A DNA stretch of 64,000 nucleotides from Stramonita haemastoma (GCA_030674155.1 CM060339.1:40413630-40477629); one strand, 5' to 3'; shown: positions 12,453 through 43,059, numbered from the stretch's first letter. A program made the numbers and translations. Notes: generated from the letters alone by a model not told the origin.

Positions 12453-13138
12453 TAGAATTGAATAATTTGGAGCTTTGTGTTTGTCATCCTGCCAGTTTCT
12501 GCAGATAATGATTTATGCCTGAAGGTGAAAGGTTAGAAAAGCACTAAGTAGAACTCTCATTGGTTACTCCCAATTTTCAAAAGGGTGTCAACTTGTGCCA
12601 ATAAACACTTCAACTTGTGTTGATATATATATGCAGATTAGCTAGTGTAGCTAGCAGAAGAGGCCTGGCACACACCACAGGTTATCTGAGTTGAGTGGAG
12701 TCTGAAAGTGTAACACGTGTTGCCTGAGAGTTGACCGAGGGTTTCTATGGAGCAGTTAGAACACAGTTGGAGTGTCTGAGATTTCTAGGGTTTTTTATGT
12801 GTGGGTTTTTTGTTTGTTCCTTGGCTAGAGCTCTTGAGGTTCACCAATGGTGAGGTTTTTATGCAACCATTGACCAAAGTTTTGAACTCTGTATTTCTAT
12901 TTTAATACTGTTGGTTAATCTTGTCAATGGCATCACATACTGACATAGTGTCTTATGCTTGCAAGCGTCCAGAACCCATCTTTCTTGTAATAAACCAATT
13001 ATTGTTCAGTGGTACACTGACCAGTGTGGATGACAGACGTGATGAACATACCCAGCATGCAGTTTGCTATCCAGTGAAGGACAGGCCTCACCTGGTTCAG
13101 GTTGCTCAAGACACGCTGATCAAATTTTAATTTAAGTT
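12453..13138. other. Non-coding with a family E fragment at 12808-12880
   Basis: TGGCTAGAGCTCTTGAGG followed by TTCACCAATGGTGAGG is the complement of the family E 3' end. The rest is unrecognised. Confidence 0.4.
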
Positions 13139-13258
13139 AGGTTCTGCTGTATAGATGATAGATGGGTAGGTTCTGCTGTATAGATGATAGATGGGTAGGT
13201 TCTGCTGTATAGATGATAGATGGGTAGGTTCTGCTGTATAGATGATAGATGGGTAGAT
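13139..13258. repeat. 29-bp minisatellite, 4 units
   Basis: GGTTCTGCTGTATAGATGAT followed by AGATGGGTA is repeated four times with no differences that I can see, implying recent expansion or conversion. Confidence 0.95.
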
Positions 13259-14690
13259 ATGATCTATACCCTCACAGCATGAAGGGGAAGCCACCTGCAT
13301 CTAAATAAGTGCGGCAGGGGTCCATGGCAAGGCATTTTGTCTTGGAACAAAGGATTGTCCAATGCGATGTGTGCTTTTAATGATTTACTGATGATTAAAA
13401 ATGTTTTTTATTTATTTAATTGTTGTCATCATGAGTAAATTTTTTTTCATTTAATTGTTGTCATCATTCTTCTTTGTATTCTGTCTTCTTTGTCTTCACA
13501 TCTTGTTCTTCTGGTTCCTCCTCTTCTTCCTCTTTTTCTGTAACTTCTGTTCTTTCTTCTTCCTCTTCCGTTTCTTCCTCTTAATCTTTATAAATGTCAA
13601 TAAATGAGTTTGTGCATTTATTTACTTTTTTTTCTTTCTCAGTTTCTGTTTCCTTCTTTCTTCATTTGCTTAAAAATAAATTTAGTAAAATTTTATTTAT
13701 AAATCTGTCTGCCTGTTGATTTCATAATTGGTTTCATTTCTGTAGTCTGCATCAAGACACACACACTTGTGATAACATTGTTTGCCTATGCTGCCATCAG
13801 CACTGACACTTAACTTAACTGTCATCTGGCAGAATATTGATGACATCATGTGATGACATAGTCTAGTGACAAGAAGATGGTGGACACTAATTCAGTTAGT
13901 AATCACTAATTGTTGGCATGCCACATTTGCTCCCAAATCTCACCTAATATTTTATCAGTGATCCAGTGCGACATAACCACGTCAGTAGTATCAATTCCTC
14001 ATCGCTTGAGGGAGATTTTAGCGTTGAATATTCACCGGGCACATAATAATAATAGATAACTTTTCAAGCTATAGCGCTGCTCAGACGATAAAGGTCAGGG
14101 GTCAAAGGGCTCGTGGTCTTATCTCACCCCAAGTTATCAAGGTGGAGTGGCAGCGACAGACAGCAATACATCAACCGACAAAATGAAGTCAGAAATGAAA
14201 TCTTAGCCTACTGGCTGTTTCAAGTGTGGTCCCTCCCTTCACCCATTGTGGATGCGAAATAGAGCTATGTTATGTATGCTAGTTCAGGGGACCGACCCTG
14301 TAGTTCTGGTTTGTGCTGGTTGAGGCTTTGCATAGTCAGCAAGTGGAGAGAGGGTCTGGGGTGTCAGTCATAATTGGATAGGTCAGGTCAGTGTGTTCCT
14401 TAGGAGCTGGTCCTGATTGGTGATAGTGATACTGGAGTGTAGTCTGCTGTGGGCAGGTAGGTAGGGTCTGTCTTACCTGTGGTGGGTTAGTCATGGATGG
14501 ACTGATGGAGAGATTTATAACTGGGTGTGGTGGGTGGTGGTTAGTCTATCTATCATAGATAGGGAGAGAACAGAAAGGGGTGTGATTGGTGGGAGTATTG
14601 AAGTTATTATTTGTTTGTTAAATTTCTCTGTCTTTTGGCTTGTTTGTCTCCTGTGTGGTCTCTGTCACTGTCTCAAGCTCAGCCTGTGTG
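13259..14690. other. Single-copy-looking sequence upstream of the transporter
   Basis: This is one of the least repetitive stretches 5' of the gene. It has T-rich blocks at 13400-13650 and more GC-balanced sequence from about 13780. No exon was recognised. A DR1-like element at 14093-14112 is listed separately. Confidence 0.4.
14093..14112 (+). promoter_or_regulatory. DR1/HNF4-like nuclear-receptor motif
   Basis: AGGTCA-G-GGGTCAAAGG contains two directly repeated half-sites one base apart, the arrangement recognised by HNF4/RXR-class receptors in general. It lies about 2.7 kb 5' of the first transporter coding exon. A second AGGTCAGGTCA cluster is at about 14383-14393. A chance match cannot be excluded. 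Confidence 0.25.
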
Positions 14691-15180
14691 TCTGTTTCTC
14701 TCTCCATCTCTCTCTCTCTGTCTCTGTCAGTCTCTCTTTCTCTCGTTTCTCTCATTCTTCTTTCTCTCGTTCTCTCTTTCTCTCTCTTTCTCTCGTTCTC
14801 TATCTTTCTCTCGTTTCTCTCCTTTTCTCTCTCTTTCTCTCGTTCTCTTTTTCCCCACCCTACCCTCACCTTCCCTTTAGTCAGTAGAGATCTGTGAAAT
14901 ATCTATATTTATACATGTATACATACATGTATGTACTCTCGCTCCCTCCCCCTTGTGTGTGTGTGTGTCTATGTATGTTGTGTGTGTGCTGTGGGCATGT
15001 TGTGCGTATGTGTGTGGTTTTACTGCGTGTGTGTGCGTGCTGCTCTGTGTGCGTGGCTGTGTGTGTACATGTGTGCTTACTCTCCAAACTTCATCAACTC
15101 TTTTTCTAGCTTCCTTCTTCAGCCTTTTTCTCTTAATTAATCTTAGTTCTTTCACCCCCCCCCCCCCTTTCTCCCGTACT
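14690..15180. repeat. CT-rich tract followed by TG-rich tract
   Basis: 14695-14860 is CT-rich with CTCGTT steps. 14955-15075 is a degenerate GT array. A C run lies near 15157-15168. Confidence 0.85.
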
Positions 15181-15358
15181 GTCAATCCTGAGAGATCAGC
15201 TTTTTTTCCCCCCAGTTTATTAGACAATGACTCATAAATTAGACCACAGCATGCCGAATGTTAGTCTACCAGTTACAGTATCATATCATTTTATGGACTA
15301 AGGCTGGTGTGAGTTTGTGTGGGTGAACATGTATCATGCATACATGTTTGTGCACAAA

Positions 15359-15615
15359 CTGACTCCATTCTCCACAAAAGTCCTTTGGATGAGACTATAA
15401 ACCGAGGCCCCGTGTGCAAATGCACGCAGAACATCTTGCGCACACGTTAAATCCTGTTCCACTTTTCGTAAGAGTAGGCCATTGTGTGCCGGTGGGAACA
15501 GATGACAAGATTACAAAACTGCATACACACGTGGACTGTCTGTAAAAAAACATGTGAATGCTTATTCCATTGTCCTCGATATAAAAGAATAAAATAAAAT
15601 AAATAATAAATAAAT
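15359..15615 (+). repeat. SINE family A, head-less copy
   Basis: It begins at GACTCCATTCTCCACAAAAG, includes CACTTTTCGTAAGAGTAGGC, and ends with TATAAAAGAATAAAATAAAA-type tail. Confidence 0.92.
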
Positions 15616-15775
15616 GAGTAACAGAACTTCAGTTGCAAGTGTGCATCATGCACACATGTAACTTGTTATAAGCATGTGTTCATGTGTTGGGAAGAGAGGG
15701 TTGGTGGTGGACAAATTAATTGGGAAAGAGACTTGTCTCGGATTGCAAACACCGAATTAATTAAAAATACTAATA

Positions 15776-16190
15776 TGTGATGCTCCACCACGGAATGAGT
15801 CGTTAGCACATTACCAATTTTGCGCTAGGAGCCCTTTAAAGGTAGTTGGGGGTCAAGTTGTCAATTTTAAGATTTTGATTGATTATTAACAATATCGTTT
15901 ATCTACCTTATAATGAAATAATCAAGACATGATTTCCATTCCTTTGCTTTTAATGTGTTTTGAAAATACCCAAGCCTCATTCTGACAACCTGTTACGAAA
16001 ATAAACTGGCCGTTTCTCATTTTGTCACATCCTACAGTCTATCATTTCATTTGTAATAACTTTGCACAGAATTGTCCGATTTTCTATCTGCTTTTTGTAT
16101 TTTGATAGCACTTTATTGTGCATTAGTAACATGTCAATAACTAAAAATTGACCTCTTGTGCACTCGACTTATTATGTGGTGGAGCGTACA
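15776..16190 (-). mobile_element. 415-bp Tc1/mariner-like MITE, copy 1
   Basis: The ends are imperfect inverted repeats: TGTGATGCTCCACCACGGAA on the left and the complement of GTGGTGGAGCGTACA on the right. TA dinucleotides directly flank the element (15774-15775 and 16191-16192), as expected for TA target duplication. Its reverse complement aligns along its whole length with 36407-36810 (shared AGGTCAATTTTTAGTTAT / GAAGTCAATTTTTAGCTAT and CAACTTGACCCCCA). It encodes no transposase. Confidence 0.88.
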
Positions 16191-16377
16191 TATTTAATAC
16201 ATTAGCTCTTGAACTAGTCAACATTTGCTTGGATTATCATGTCATCATTAATAATATAATTCAATTTTGTTACTTTTGTTATGAACCTTTCAGAAAAAGT
16301 AAATACCTTTCATTTTACTAGAATACTAGTATTTTTTTAATAGAAAATTATTAAAATTTTGAGACAACCCTGTACTT

Positions 16378-16380
16378 TGA

Positions 16381-16454
<74 letters not shown>

Positions 16455-16600
16455 CCTATCTATATCTATAGATCTATCTATAGATCTATCCATCTATCTA
16501 TAGATCTATCTTATCTATCTAGATCTATCTATCCATCTATCTATCTATATATCAATCTATCCATCCATCTATCTATCTATCTATCTCTCTATCTATCTAT
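16378..16600. repeat. (TATC)n tetranucleotide array
   Basis: Near-perfect TATC repeats carry interspersed TATAGATCTAT palindromic steps from about 16455, then variants with CCATC. Confidence 0.95.
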
Positions 16601-16825
16601 CCCCTTAGTCTGGTGACCGTGGGGGCACCCCTGAAGACTTGACAACCAGTTCCCTCTATTCCTCTCTGTTCCGCCTTTCTCAAAATCTGGTTGAGTTCTC
16701 TTCCTGTCCATTCGCTGATGTTGTCCTCCCATCTCTTCCTTTGGTCTGCCTCTTTTTTCTTCCTCCCATTTTGATAGTATATTTATTCAAACTTATTTCC
16801 CCATTTGTTGTGTTCTCTCTTTCAG

Positions 16826-16875
16826 ACAAAAAACCATGTAAACACCGTGGCGTGCGCGGCAAACAAAGGGCAAAG
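16826..16875 (+). other. 5' leader of the transporter with a start-stop uORF
   Basis: A pyrimidine-rich tract ending TCTCTCTTTCAG at 16825 looks like a splice acceptor, so this leader probably continues from a non-coding upstream exon. It contains ATG TAA at 16836-16841, a start codon immediately followed by a stop, in good context (AACC before ATG). It ends 34 nt before the main start at 16876 (context AAAG-ATG-G). If transcription instead began nearby, the leader would extend further 5'. Confidence 0.55.
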
Positions 16876-35012
<18,137 letters not shown>

Positions 35013-35204
35013 GGGGCTGCTAGCACCGTTTTTTGGGTCGTGGTGTTGGTGGGGTTTTGTTGTTGGGTACTCACTACTCCTGCTTCATCTCGTTGTGACC
35101 CTTCACTGGGGGGGGGGGAAAAAAAAGTGACTTGACCGCCACAAGAGGAGGAGGGAGGACAAGGGTGGGATGGAGAGCGGAGCTCCCCACAAGACAGGCT
35201 TTCA

Positions 35205-35365
35205 GGCAGGCAAAGATTGAGGCAAGGTGGTGTCATGATTGAGGCAGCGAGGTGGTGTCAAGATTGAGGCAGGCAAGGTGGTGTCAAGATCGAGGCTGGC
35301 GAGGTGGTGTCAAGATTGAGGCTGGCGAGGTGGTGTCAAGATTGAGGCTGGCGAGGTGGTGTCAA
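35205..35365. repeat. 26-bp minisatellite just after the stop codon
   Basis: ATTGAGGCTGGCGAGGTGGT followed by GTCAAG is repeated about six times, with small variants (GCAGCG, GCAGGCAA). Confidence 0.93.
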
Positions 35366-36149
35366 GACCCGTCGTCCTCCCTTGCTGTGTGGCATGCTTT
35401 CCAGTTCGTCGTTGAAAGTCGCCGTCTGCGAAGTTTCAACCGCCGTGTGTGTCAATTTTTACGGAATGTTCAGTTTTGTAAACCGAGTCTTTTTGTTGTT
35501 ATTTTTTTAAAGAAGAAAAAGAAACGCGAGCCTGACCGGGGTTTTTCTAGAGGAGCCTGAGAAGACACAGATGTGGCTCCGAGCTGCTGAGTGAGGAGGC
35601 TGGCCGGCTCCTGTTGTGTTGTGTACATAGATGTTTTGTAACACCAAGTCAGCGTGCGTTGTCTGTCTGTACCTGCTGCTTTTCAATCACTGATAAATGG
35701 CAAAAAGACTAATAACATGTATGTGAGTGAGTGAGACGGCGTCGGTGAGGATGAATGTGTGTGTGTGTGGTTTGCGTGTGATGATGTGTGTGTGTATATC
35801 TTTGTTAGGGCAACACTCAGGTTGGGGTTTTTTTTGGTGTGTTTTTTTTGTGTTTTTTTCTATTCCCGTCTTTTTTTCTTCTTTCGTGTCTTTTTTTTGT
35901 AGCATACCTATCCCTGGTGGAAGTATTTTCATGTCTGAATCAGTGTGAGGGTTTGGGCATGGTGGTGAACGGTTAGGGTCAGTAATTGAGACAGCAGAGA
36001 ATGGGACATTGTCACTGATCAGCATGCACCCCAAGCTCCACATTGTAGCTCAAGGGAACAGCCAACAGCATTAGAAACTGACTGTGAGTGATGGGATGAG
36101 GTCAGGGTGGGGTTACGTCCCTTAGTGGTGGACTGTGAGTTGTAAATCA

Positions 36150-36345
36150 TGGTATCTGTGACGTCATTGTTGTGTGTATTTTGTTGTTGTGTTTTCCGTT
36201 TCTGTCATCACCTGATGTTCATTGTGATGTTCGTATTTCGTTGTTGTGTGTTCTGTTTATGTCATCACCCTTATATTCATTGTGATGTGTGTATTTCGTT
36301 GTTGTGTGTTCTGTTTATGTCAATACCTTGATGTGTTTCATCATA
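36150..36345. repeat. About 51-bp minisatellite, 3-4 units
   Basis: GTATTTCGTTGTTGTGTGTT then CTGTTTATGTCATCACC recurs with minor differences. Confidence 0.85.
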
Positions 36346-36406
36346 TGCAGAGTGGCGTATCTTCTCTCCTTGGCAAGTGAGGATCCAGACATGTGTACAT
36401 CACATA

Positions 36407-36810
36407 TGTGACACTCCGCCACAGAATGAGTCACATTGCACCAGAAGTCAATTTTTAGCTATGGATATGCTGTTAATCTACAATAAAATGGCTATACAAT
36501 ACAAAAAACAGATTGAAAATTGGACCATTCTATCAAAAGTTATTGCAATTTGAAATGATAGACTGCAGGAAATGAGAAATTGACGGAGTCCGAAAAGGTG
36601 GTCGAATGGAAGGATTGGGTATTTTTAAAACACGTTTATAGGCCAAAGGAAACAAAATTGTGTCTTGATATTTCACCACAATACAACAATGGCTATAGTT
36701 TTATTATAACCAATCAAAATCCACAACTTGACCCCCACCTGCATTTAATGGCTCCTAGCAAAAAAAGTGGGTCAGGTGCTAAGCGACTCATTTTATGGTG
36801 GAGTGTCACG
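36407..36810 (+). mobile_element. 404-bp Tc1/mariner-like MITE, copy 2
   Basis: The inverted ends are TGTGACACTCCGCCACAGAA and the complement of TTATGGTGGAGTGTCACG, flanked by TA at 36405-36406 and 36811-36812. It aligns with the reverse complement of 15776-16190. AATAAA at 36482-36487 lies inside it. No transposase frame. Confidence 0.88.
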
Positions 36811-36900
36811 TATGAGAATTGATTCAGAAAGAAAGTTGGGTTTTTTTTTCCATCAGTATGAGAATTGATTCAGAAAGAAATGTTTTTCTTTTTTCATCAG
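36811..36900. repeat. Tandem duplication of a 42-48-bp segment
   Basis: TATGAGAATTGATTCAGAAA GAAA followed by a T run and CATCAG appears twice, directly after the MITE. Confidence 0.85.
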
Positions 36901-37014
36901 TCAACATGCGGTACTTCTGGTAAATTTTGACTGTGTGAGTCACAGCAGAGCTGGCGGGCAACCTCCAGAAGGGCAGAAGTCTCCAACATGGTTTGCCGTG
37001 GAAAGAAGACATGC

Positions 37015-37570
37015 CCTGCAGTTCCTGTGACATCACTGTAATGCGTGTGTGGGTACCATGTGCTGTTTCTGTGACGTCACTGTAATGCGTGTGTGTTGTA
37101 CCATGTGCAGTTTCCGTGACGTCACTGTAATGCGCGTGTGTGTACCTGTGCAGTTCCTGTGACGTCACTGTAATGTGTGTGTTGTCACCATGTGCATTTC
37201 TGTGACGTCACTGTAATGTGTGTGTGTGGTACCATGTGCAGTTCCTGTGACGTCACTGGTAATGTGTGTGTTTTACCATGTGCAGTTTCTGTGACGTCAC
37301 TGTAATGTGTATGTGGCACCATGTGCAGTTTCTGTGACGTCACTGTAATGTGCGTGTTTTACCATGTGCAGTTTCTGTGACGTCACTGTAATGTGTGTGT
37401 GGCACCTGTGCATTTTCTGTGACATCACTGTAATGTGTGTGTGTTGTACCATGTGCAGTGTCTGTGACGTCACTGTAAGTGTGTTTGTACCATGTGCAGT
37501 TTCTGTGACAGTCACTGTAATGTGTGTGTATTGTACCATGTGCAATTTCTGTGTCGTCACCATAATGTGT
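37015..37570. repeat. About 43-bp minisatellite carrying CRE octamers
   Basis: The unit is ACCATGTGCAGTTTCTGTGA then CGTCACTGTAATGTGTGTG, about 13 copies. Nine copies contain a perfect TGACGTCA (starting at 37072, 37117, 37160, 37203, 37248, 37292, 37335, 37378 and 37465). Others have TGACATCA or an indel. TGACGTCA is the consensus binding site of CREB/ATF factors. Confidence 0.95.
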
Positions 37571-40261
37571 ATATATATGTCAGCATTGTTATATGCTGTA
37601 AAGCTCATTGCGTGTTAATTCCTATAGCCTTGCTGATGTGTGTATTATTTCGTTGTGTGTAGTGTCTTATTACATCAGCCAGATGTATGCATTTCGTCCT
37701 GTTGTGTGTACACAGCGTCCTTGCATACTTTATTTAGTATTGTGTGAGACATTTTTGTGAGGGGGGGAAAATAGAATTAGTGGTACATAAACTACACATT
37801 GTCACCCCCACCCCCTCCCCCTTTTTCCACTACCTGTACATTAAAAAAATTTTTTTCTGAGAGTGGAACATAAAACGACCCTAAATTGTAACATATTGTG
37901 AGTGTGTCTTTTTCTATTTGTATACATGTGTGTAATGGAAAAACCCAACTACTTGAAATAACGCTATGTAACCTGTGTATAGTATTATCAATACCAAATT
38001 GAGTGACTCTGCTTTGCTATTGCTGTAGCATTTGCATGGTTTGTTCAGTGCATGTTCCCCTCTCCTTTTGTTGTTCAAACTGATATTTGGGGTTTTGTAT
38101 AGATCTATAGCCTTGTTTTTATTTTTCATTGAAAGTAAAGCGGTTAAAACAGGTCTGTATTTTGCACGTCCTCTATGTCTGGCATTGAAAGCCTTTTAGT
38201 GGTGGGGTGGGACTGTTAGAGAGGTTGCCGTGTTCTCTCAGAATTTCAGTGGTTTTTGACAGTCGTGTGACTATATTGTGACTTACGTTTGAACATTTGG
38301 AAGAATTTTAAGTTGTTTTTTTAAAGAAATGGGACTTTGTCGTGACTTATGTTTGAACTTTTGAAAAGAGTTTCAAGGGTTTTTTGAAAGGAATCTGACT
38401 TAAAGTACTTACGATTGAAAGAAAACATTTTTTTTTTAGGGGAAAAAAATCTTTCTCCAAAAACCTTTCGCTGCTTCCTTTCGGATTTAGAGAGAATGAT
38501 TTTTTTATGTACAAAAAAAAAAGTTTTGGGGTATATGTTTTTCTTTGATGTGGAAGAAGTTGTGTATGGTAACTTACACATATGTAATAATCAACAAACG
38601 CAGAGACACACAGCTGTGTTGCCTGAATTAAGGTGTCACGTTTTATGATTGGATTGGGTGTGTGTCAGTGTCGTCAATATACAGAAATCTCTTGGAAAAT
38701 TTTTAATTGATGTGTGTGGATGTGAGAGCATGCTTACATTATACATGATGATGGTGTGTGTTGTGCGCGTGTGTGTGTTAAAAATTTATAAAAGAACAAA
38801 AAGGGTATTGGTTGAATTTACCATACAAAAAAATGATGCCATGTGCTTTGTCAAAAACGAAAACAATTTTTCTGTAAGTGGTAATGCCCATTTGATTTCT
38901 TAAAATTTTAATGGGGGAGAAAGGTGCATATATATTTTTTTCCCCATTATAATACAAAGCAATAATATGACAAGCCTTCTTTGTGGTGCTTTTGGGGGGA
39001 TTTTGTTTGGGGTGGTGTTGTTGTTGTTTTAGTTGTATTAGAGAGTACCAGTGGAAGAAAAGCATAGTAAAAGAAAGAGAACAGGTGTGGTCACTTTTTA
39101 TTTATTAATTTTTTTTTAAAAGAACTACATCCTTTTCTGAATGTGACAACTCTTTTGCTGATGATGTTAGTGGGTTTTTTTTTTTACTCCCAGTGAAATC
39201 TCCCCCCCCCCCCCCCCCCATGTTAATTTCAAAAATAAAAATGGCAGACCTCCCAGTTGCTCATGGGAAAGGGAGTTCTTATATAATCCTATAGGAAGAT
39301 ATTTGTTCTCGATTTCTTCTTCATTTCAAAGATGTATTGACAGGGACATAGTGTAGAACACAGTTGAAAAACGGAAGCAGTAGTTGTTTTGCATGGGCTT
39401 ATGTTTGTGTAAATATGTGGAGAGAGGGAGAGGGAGAGAGAGAGAGAGAGAGTGAGTGTGTATGTTGTGTGATGGAGCTCGTGCCTGGTAATAATATTAG
39501 ACCTAATGCTATATATATGATATTGAAAGTGCCATGCACCAGCTTTCAGTTTGTTACATTCTGATGTAGTTATTTCAGTTTTGGTGTAGAATTAGTAGAA
39601 GACGTTATCGTGAAAACACAAAATCCTCGGATGTTTAAAAAAATTAAAAATATAATGAGAAGAGCGACGTATAGAGCTTTGTTAATTCTCTAATTTCATG
39701 GGGGGGGGGGTTGAAGAATGGCATGAAATATAGATTTTGATATTGGAAAAAAGCTTGTGATACAATCATTAAATAAAGACGTCAGATGCTTTTGAAAAGC
39801 TGTACTCCTGCAAAACAGAAGTGATTGGTTAATGCTCTTTGTGACCTTTTACCTACTCCGTTAAAAAAAACAAAATTAAAAAAACCTTAGCAATTGTGAT
39901 GTAAATATGGAAAATATTTCCAAGCACATTTTGTTTTTTGAAACAGAAAAAAATTCTGGTGTGTCGAAACGGTATGTTTACCTAAAAAAAAACAACCAAC
40001 AAACCCTTATCTATTTATTCTTTTTTTCCTATCTATCTATTAATTTTGAATGTATTTTTTCATTTCAGAGCTTTCAGATATTTATGAACAGTTTTGGGAG
40101 AGAAAAAAACTGGCCATAATTTTTTCCCTTTTTTGTCCCAGAATCAAAAAGCTAGCTGTTCTTATGAAAAGTTCTAGTTGTTTGCAACAGATGTTTATAT
40201 TACTCAGTATCGTTAATGATATTGCAACCACTTCCTGTCTTGGGCATGGTCCTCTCCTCCT
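37571..40261. other. T-rich sequence without recognised genes
   Basis: Many homopolymeric T and A runs are present, with a GA patch near 39420-39452 and C/G runs near 39200 and 39700. No exon, RNA gene or SINE was recognised. Confidence 0.45.
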
Positions 40262-40318
<57 letters not shown>

Positions 40319-40450
40319 CTGTGTCTGTAGTTGTTCATAGTTGTTTCCTTGTCAGTGCCCTTTCAATTCTCTTCTCTCTTTCTCTTGTCTTTGTCTTGTC
40401 TCTGTCTGTCTGTCTCTCTGTTGCTCTCTTTTTGTCCTGTCTGTCTGTCT
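40262..40450. repeat. (CT)n array and CT/CTGT-rich flank
   Basis: A perfect CT run lies at 40262-40316, followed by CTGTCTGT-type sequence to about 40452. Confidence 0.9.
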
Positions 40451-40719
40451 GTCAGAGATGGGGTATTTCCATTTCTGTGCCTTTCTCACTGTCATTCGCT
40501 CAGATATGGGATATCATAGGAGTGGGTCAGATAATAATAATAATAATAATTTTTAAAAAGCTGACGCATTCCAGTGAGTCACAGGTTGACCTTGTTGAGA
40601 TAGTCTTTTTCTTTTTTCTTTTTTTAAAAGTGCCAGTATCGTGTTTTCTTTATCACTGCAGGCTTTGTCAGTGTGAAATACACGCCAATCCCTTAGGGAG
40701 GGGAGATAATTCAGGGGAC

Positions 40720-41035
40720 TTGGTATGAATTGTGAGTGATGGTGACTTGGTATGGATTGTGTGTGATGATTGAGGTGACTTGGTATGGATTGTGAGTGAT
40801 GATCGATGTTGTGACTTGGTATGGATTGTGTGTGATGATTGAGGTGACTTGGTATGGATTGTGAGTGATGTGTTTGACTTGGTATGGATTGTGAGTGATG
40901 ATGATGTTGTGACTTGGTATGGATTGTGTGTGATGATGAGTGTGACTTGGTATGGATTGTGGTGTGATCGTGTTTGACTTGGTATGGATTGTGTGTGATG
41001 ATGATGTGACTTGGTATGGATTGTGATGTGGATGT
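40720..41035. repeat. About 30-bp minisatellite, roughly 10 units
   Basis: GACTTGGTATGGATTGTGWG followed by TGATGATKGAGGT is repeated, with length variation in the GATGAT part. Confidence 0.93.
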
Positions 41036-41170
41036 GAGGAAAGGGAGTGACAGGGATAATGATGTGTGATACTAGGAATACCTAGTGGGTTTTTGAAATT
41101 TTGATGATGTGGATTTTTTTTTATCCTTGTCAGTCATTGTCAAATTTTGTCTACGCAGTGTCAAAAATTC

Positions 41171-41176
41171 AATAAA
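41171..41176 (+). terminator. Candidate polyadenylation signal
   Basis: AATAAA is followed about 35 bp later by a long T run, a plausible U-rich downstream element. It is one of several candidates for the transporter transcript (also 39772-39777 and 46082-46087). Confidence 0.3.
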
Positions 41177-41236
41177 GATTAGTATAGAGTAATATAGTAA
41201 GCTTTGTCTTTTTTTTTTTTTTTTTGCTTCCAAGTT

Positions 41237-41271
<35 letters not shown>

Positions 41272-41771
41272 AGCGCAGTGCGCATTTGCATGCTTACATG
41301 CATGTGTGAAGATGGACGTGTGTAAACAGGTGTAATATGTGCATTACAAAAACATTGACACCTTCATAGACTTTTTTACACACTTGGTGTCAGTATGCTC
41401 AAGTTAGGTCCGTGATATGGCTAAAGCGAAAAGGAAGGAAAAGAAAAGATGGAAAAAATGGCAAATGGACTGATATTTTCTGCGGGGCAAATCAACTCAG
41501 GATTTCTGTCATGTGTGCCTTGGCTGAGAGGGGCGCGTGGGTGATGCTTCGGGGATCTGTCAGTGCTTGTGTTCGTGGTTTGTGTCCTCGTGTTGGTGGT
41601 CAGTGATTCACACCTGCTTTGTACCTTTCAGGTGTTTCTTTTTTTTTTTTTTACTGTTGTTTTTGTCTCTTGTTTTATGGGTATGATGAACTCTTTATTC
41701 TTGAGAATGATAAACTTAGGTAGGTCACAAAGTGGCACATACAGAAATTTGTATATTATGCCTTCATAGAA

Positions 41772-42063
41772 AGAGGGGACAGGATAGCTCAGGAGTCAGA
41801 GCATTCGTTTTCCCCAGGCAATGTTAAGCAGCATCAAGCGTGGTTACCAATTGGATGGGTGACCGTTTGTGCGCTTTGGCTTAAGTATAGTCCCCCAGTT
41901 CACCCAGCTGTAAATGGGTACCTGCCTTTTTAGTATCGGGGAAGGTAAAGCAGCGAGGGAGAGGAGATGGGCGCCGCCCTCAATATACCGGCCTCTAGAG
42001 AAACAGGGGTCTCTGATGCCTGGCTCTTCTACGACCACATAGGTTATGGGACACCTTTACTTA
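41772..42063 (+). repeat. SINE family D, full-length copy
   Basis: The head is GATAGCTCAGGAGTCAGAGC. The 5S-like block is TTAAGCAGCATCAAGCGTGG then TTGGATGGGTGACCG. The body has CCCAGCTGTAAATGGGTACC, and the end is GGTTATGGGACACCTTTACT followed by a T run. Confidence 0.92.
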
Positions 42064-42477
42064 ATTTTTTTTTTTTTTTTTTTTAACTATAGAAAGACAA
42101 GATCATGTAAAGAATAAGAAGACGGTTATTAAGATAAGGTAGACCAAAAAAAAATCCTATATTTTGTTCGAAGGATAGGCAGATAGATATAAAATCCTAG
42201 ATTTAGATAAAAACAATAGGATGAAACTTAAAATATAATCCTAAGCAACTGGTTTACGTCTTATTTTGTTGTGTGGTGGAAAAAGACTTCAGCCCAAACA
42301 GGGGTCAGTCATATAAACAGGGATTTGCATGGGGCCTTCATGTTATGCATTGTTTTTTAAAAGAATGAAATAAATTCTTAAAAGGTTCCTGATATGTGTA
42401 CTGATGTGTTTTTTTCTTTAGTGGTTTTTTATGTTAGCATTTTTTGGTGAGTTTTCTGTTTTCCTTATGTTTCTCTG

Positions 42478-42564
<87 letters not shown>

Positions 42565-43059
42565 GTGGGGGGAGGGATGCAGCATGTTTTATGTGGCTGT
42601 TGTCATTGTTCATAGGCACTAAGAAGGCTGAAACACTGCTGTGTGGACTACTGCCAGCCAAAATTGGGTGGATTCAGCTTGGCCAGTACAATAATGATTC
42701 CCCAATTATTTGTCAATGCAAGCACAGAGAGAGTGTGTCGTGTTTATCTGTATGTGCCGTTCTATTATCGTCACAATGTTTTGTCTCATTGTCACAAGAA
42801 CGGTTGTAAGTGTTGCTACTTTGTTGTTGTTGTTGTGTGAAGCGCCGTTTCTGTCGTTGATATTGTCATTTCTGATAATGCTTTACAAATTATCGTGTTT
42901 GTGCTTAATGTTTTGAGTCGTCTGAATTGTATGAACGGCGTCAATGAAGTTGAGGGGGAAAATTATTCATTTCCTTGACACTCCAATCAGGAAAAAAACA
43001 ACATAGGGCAGAAATTGTGGTCAGTGTTTCAGCATATTGCTCATTTTGTCAAGCTAGGA
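42064..43059. other. Unrecognised sequence with a (GT)n array at 42475-42560
   Basis: The GT array contains one GGTG break and ends in a GTTTGGTGGGGGGAGGG stretch. No exon was recognised. Confidence 0.45.

Larger units (their letters stand above)
35013..41200 (+). other. Probable 3'UTR, end uncertain
   Basis: The sequence after the stop is T/G-rich on the sense strand and has no recognisable exon. The first well-placed AATAAA signals are at 39772-39777 and 41171-41176, the latter followed by a T-rich run at 41209-41226. No SINE of families A-E lies between 35013 and 41200. A shorter UTR or separate downstream transcription cannot be ruled out. Confidence 0.35.
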
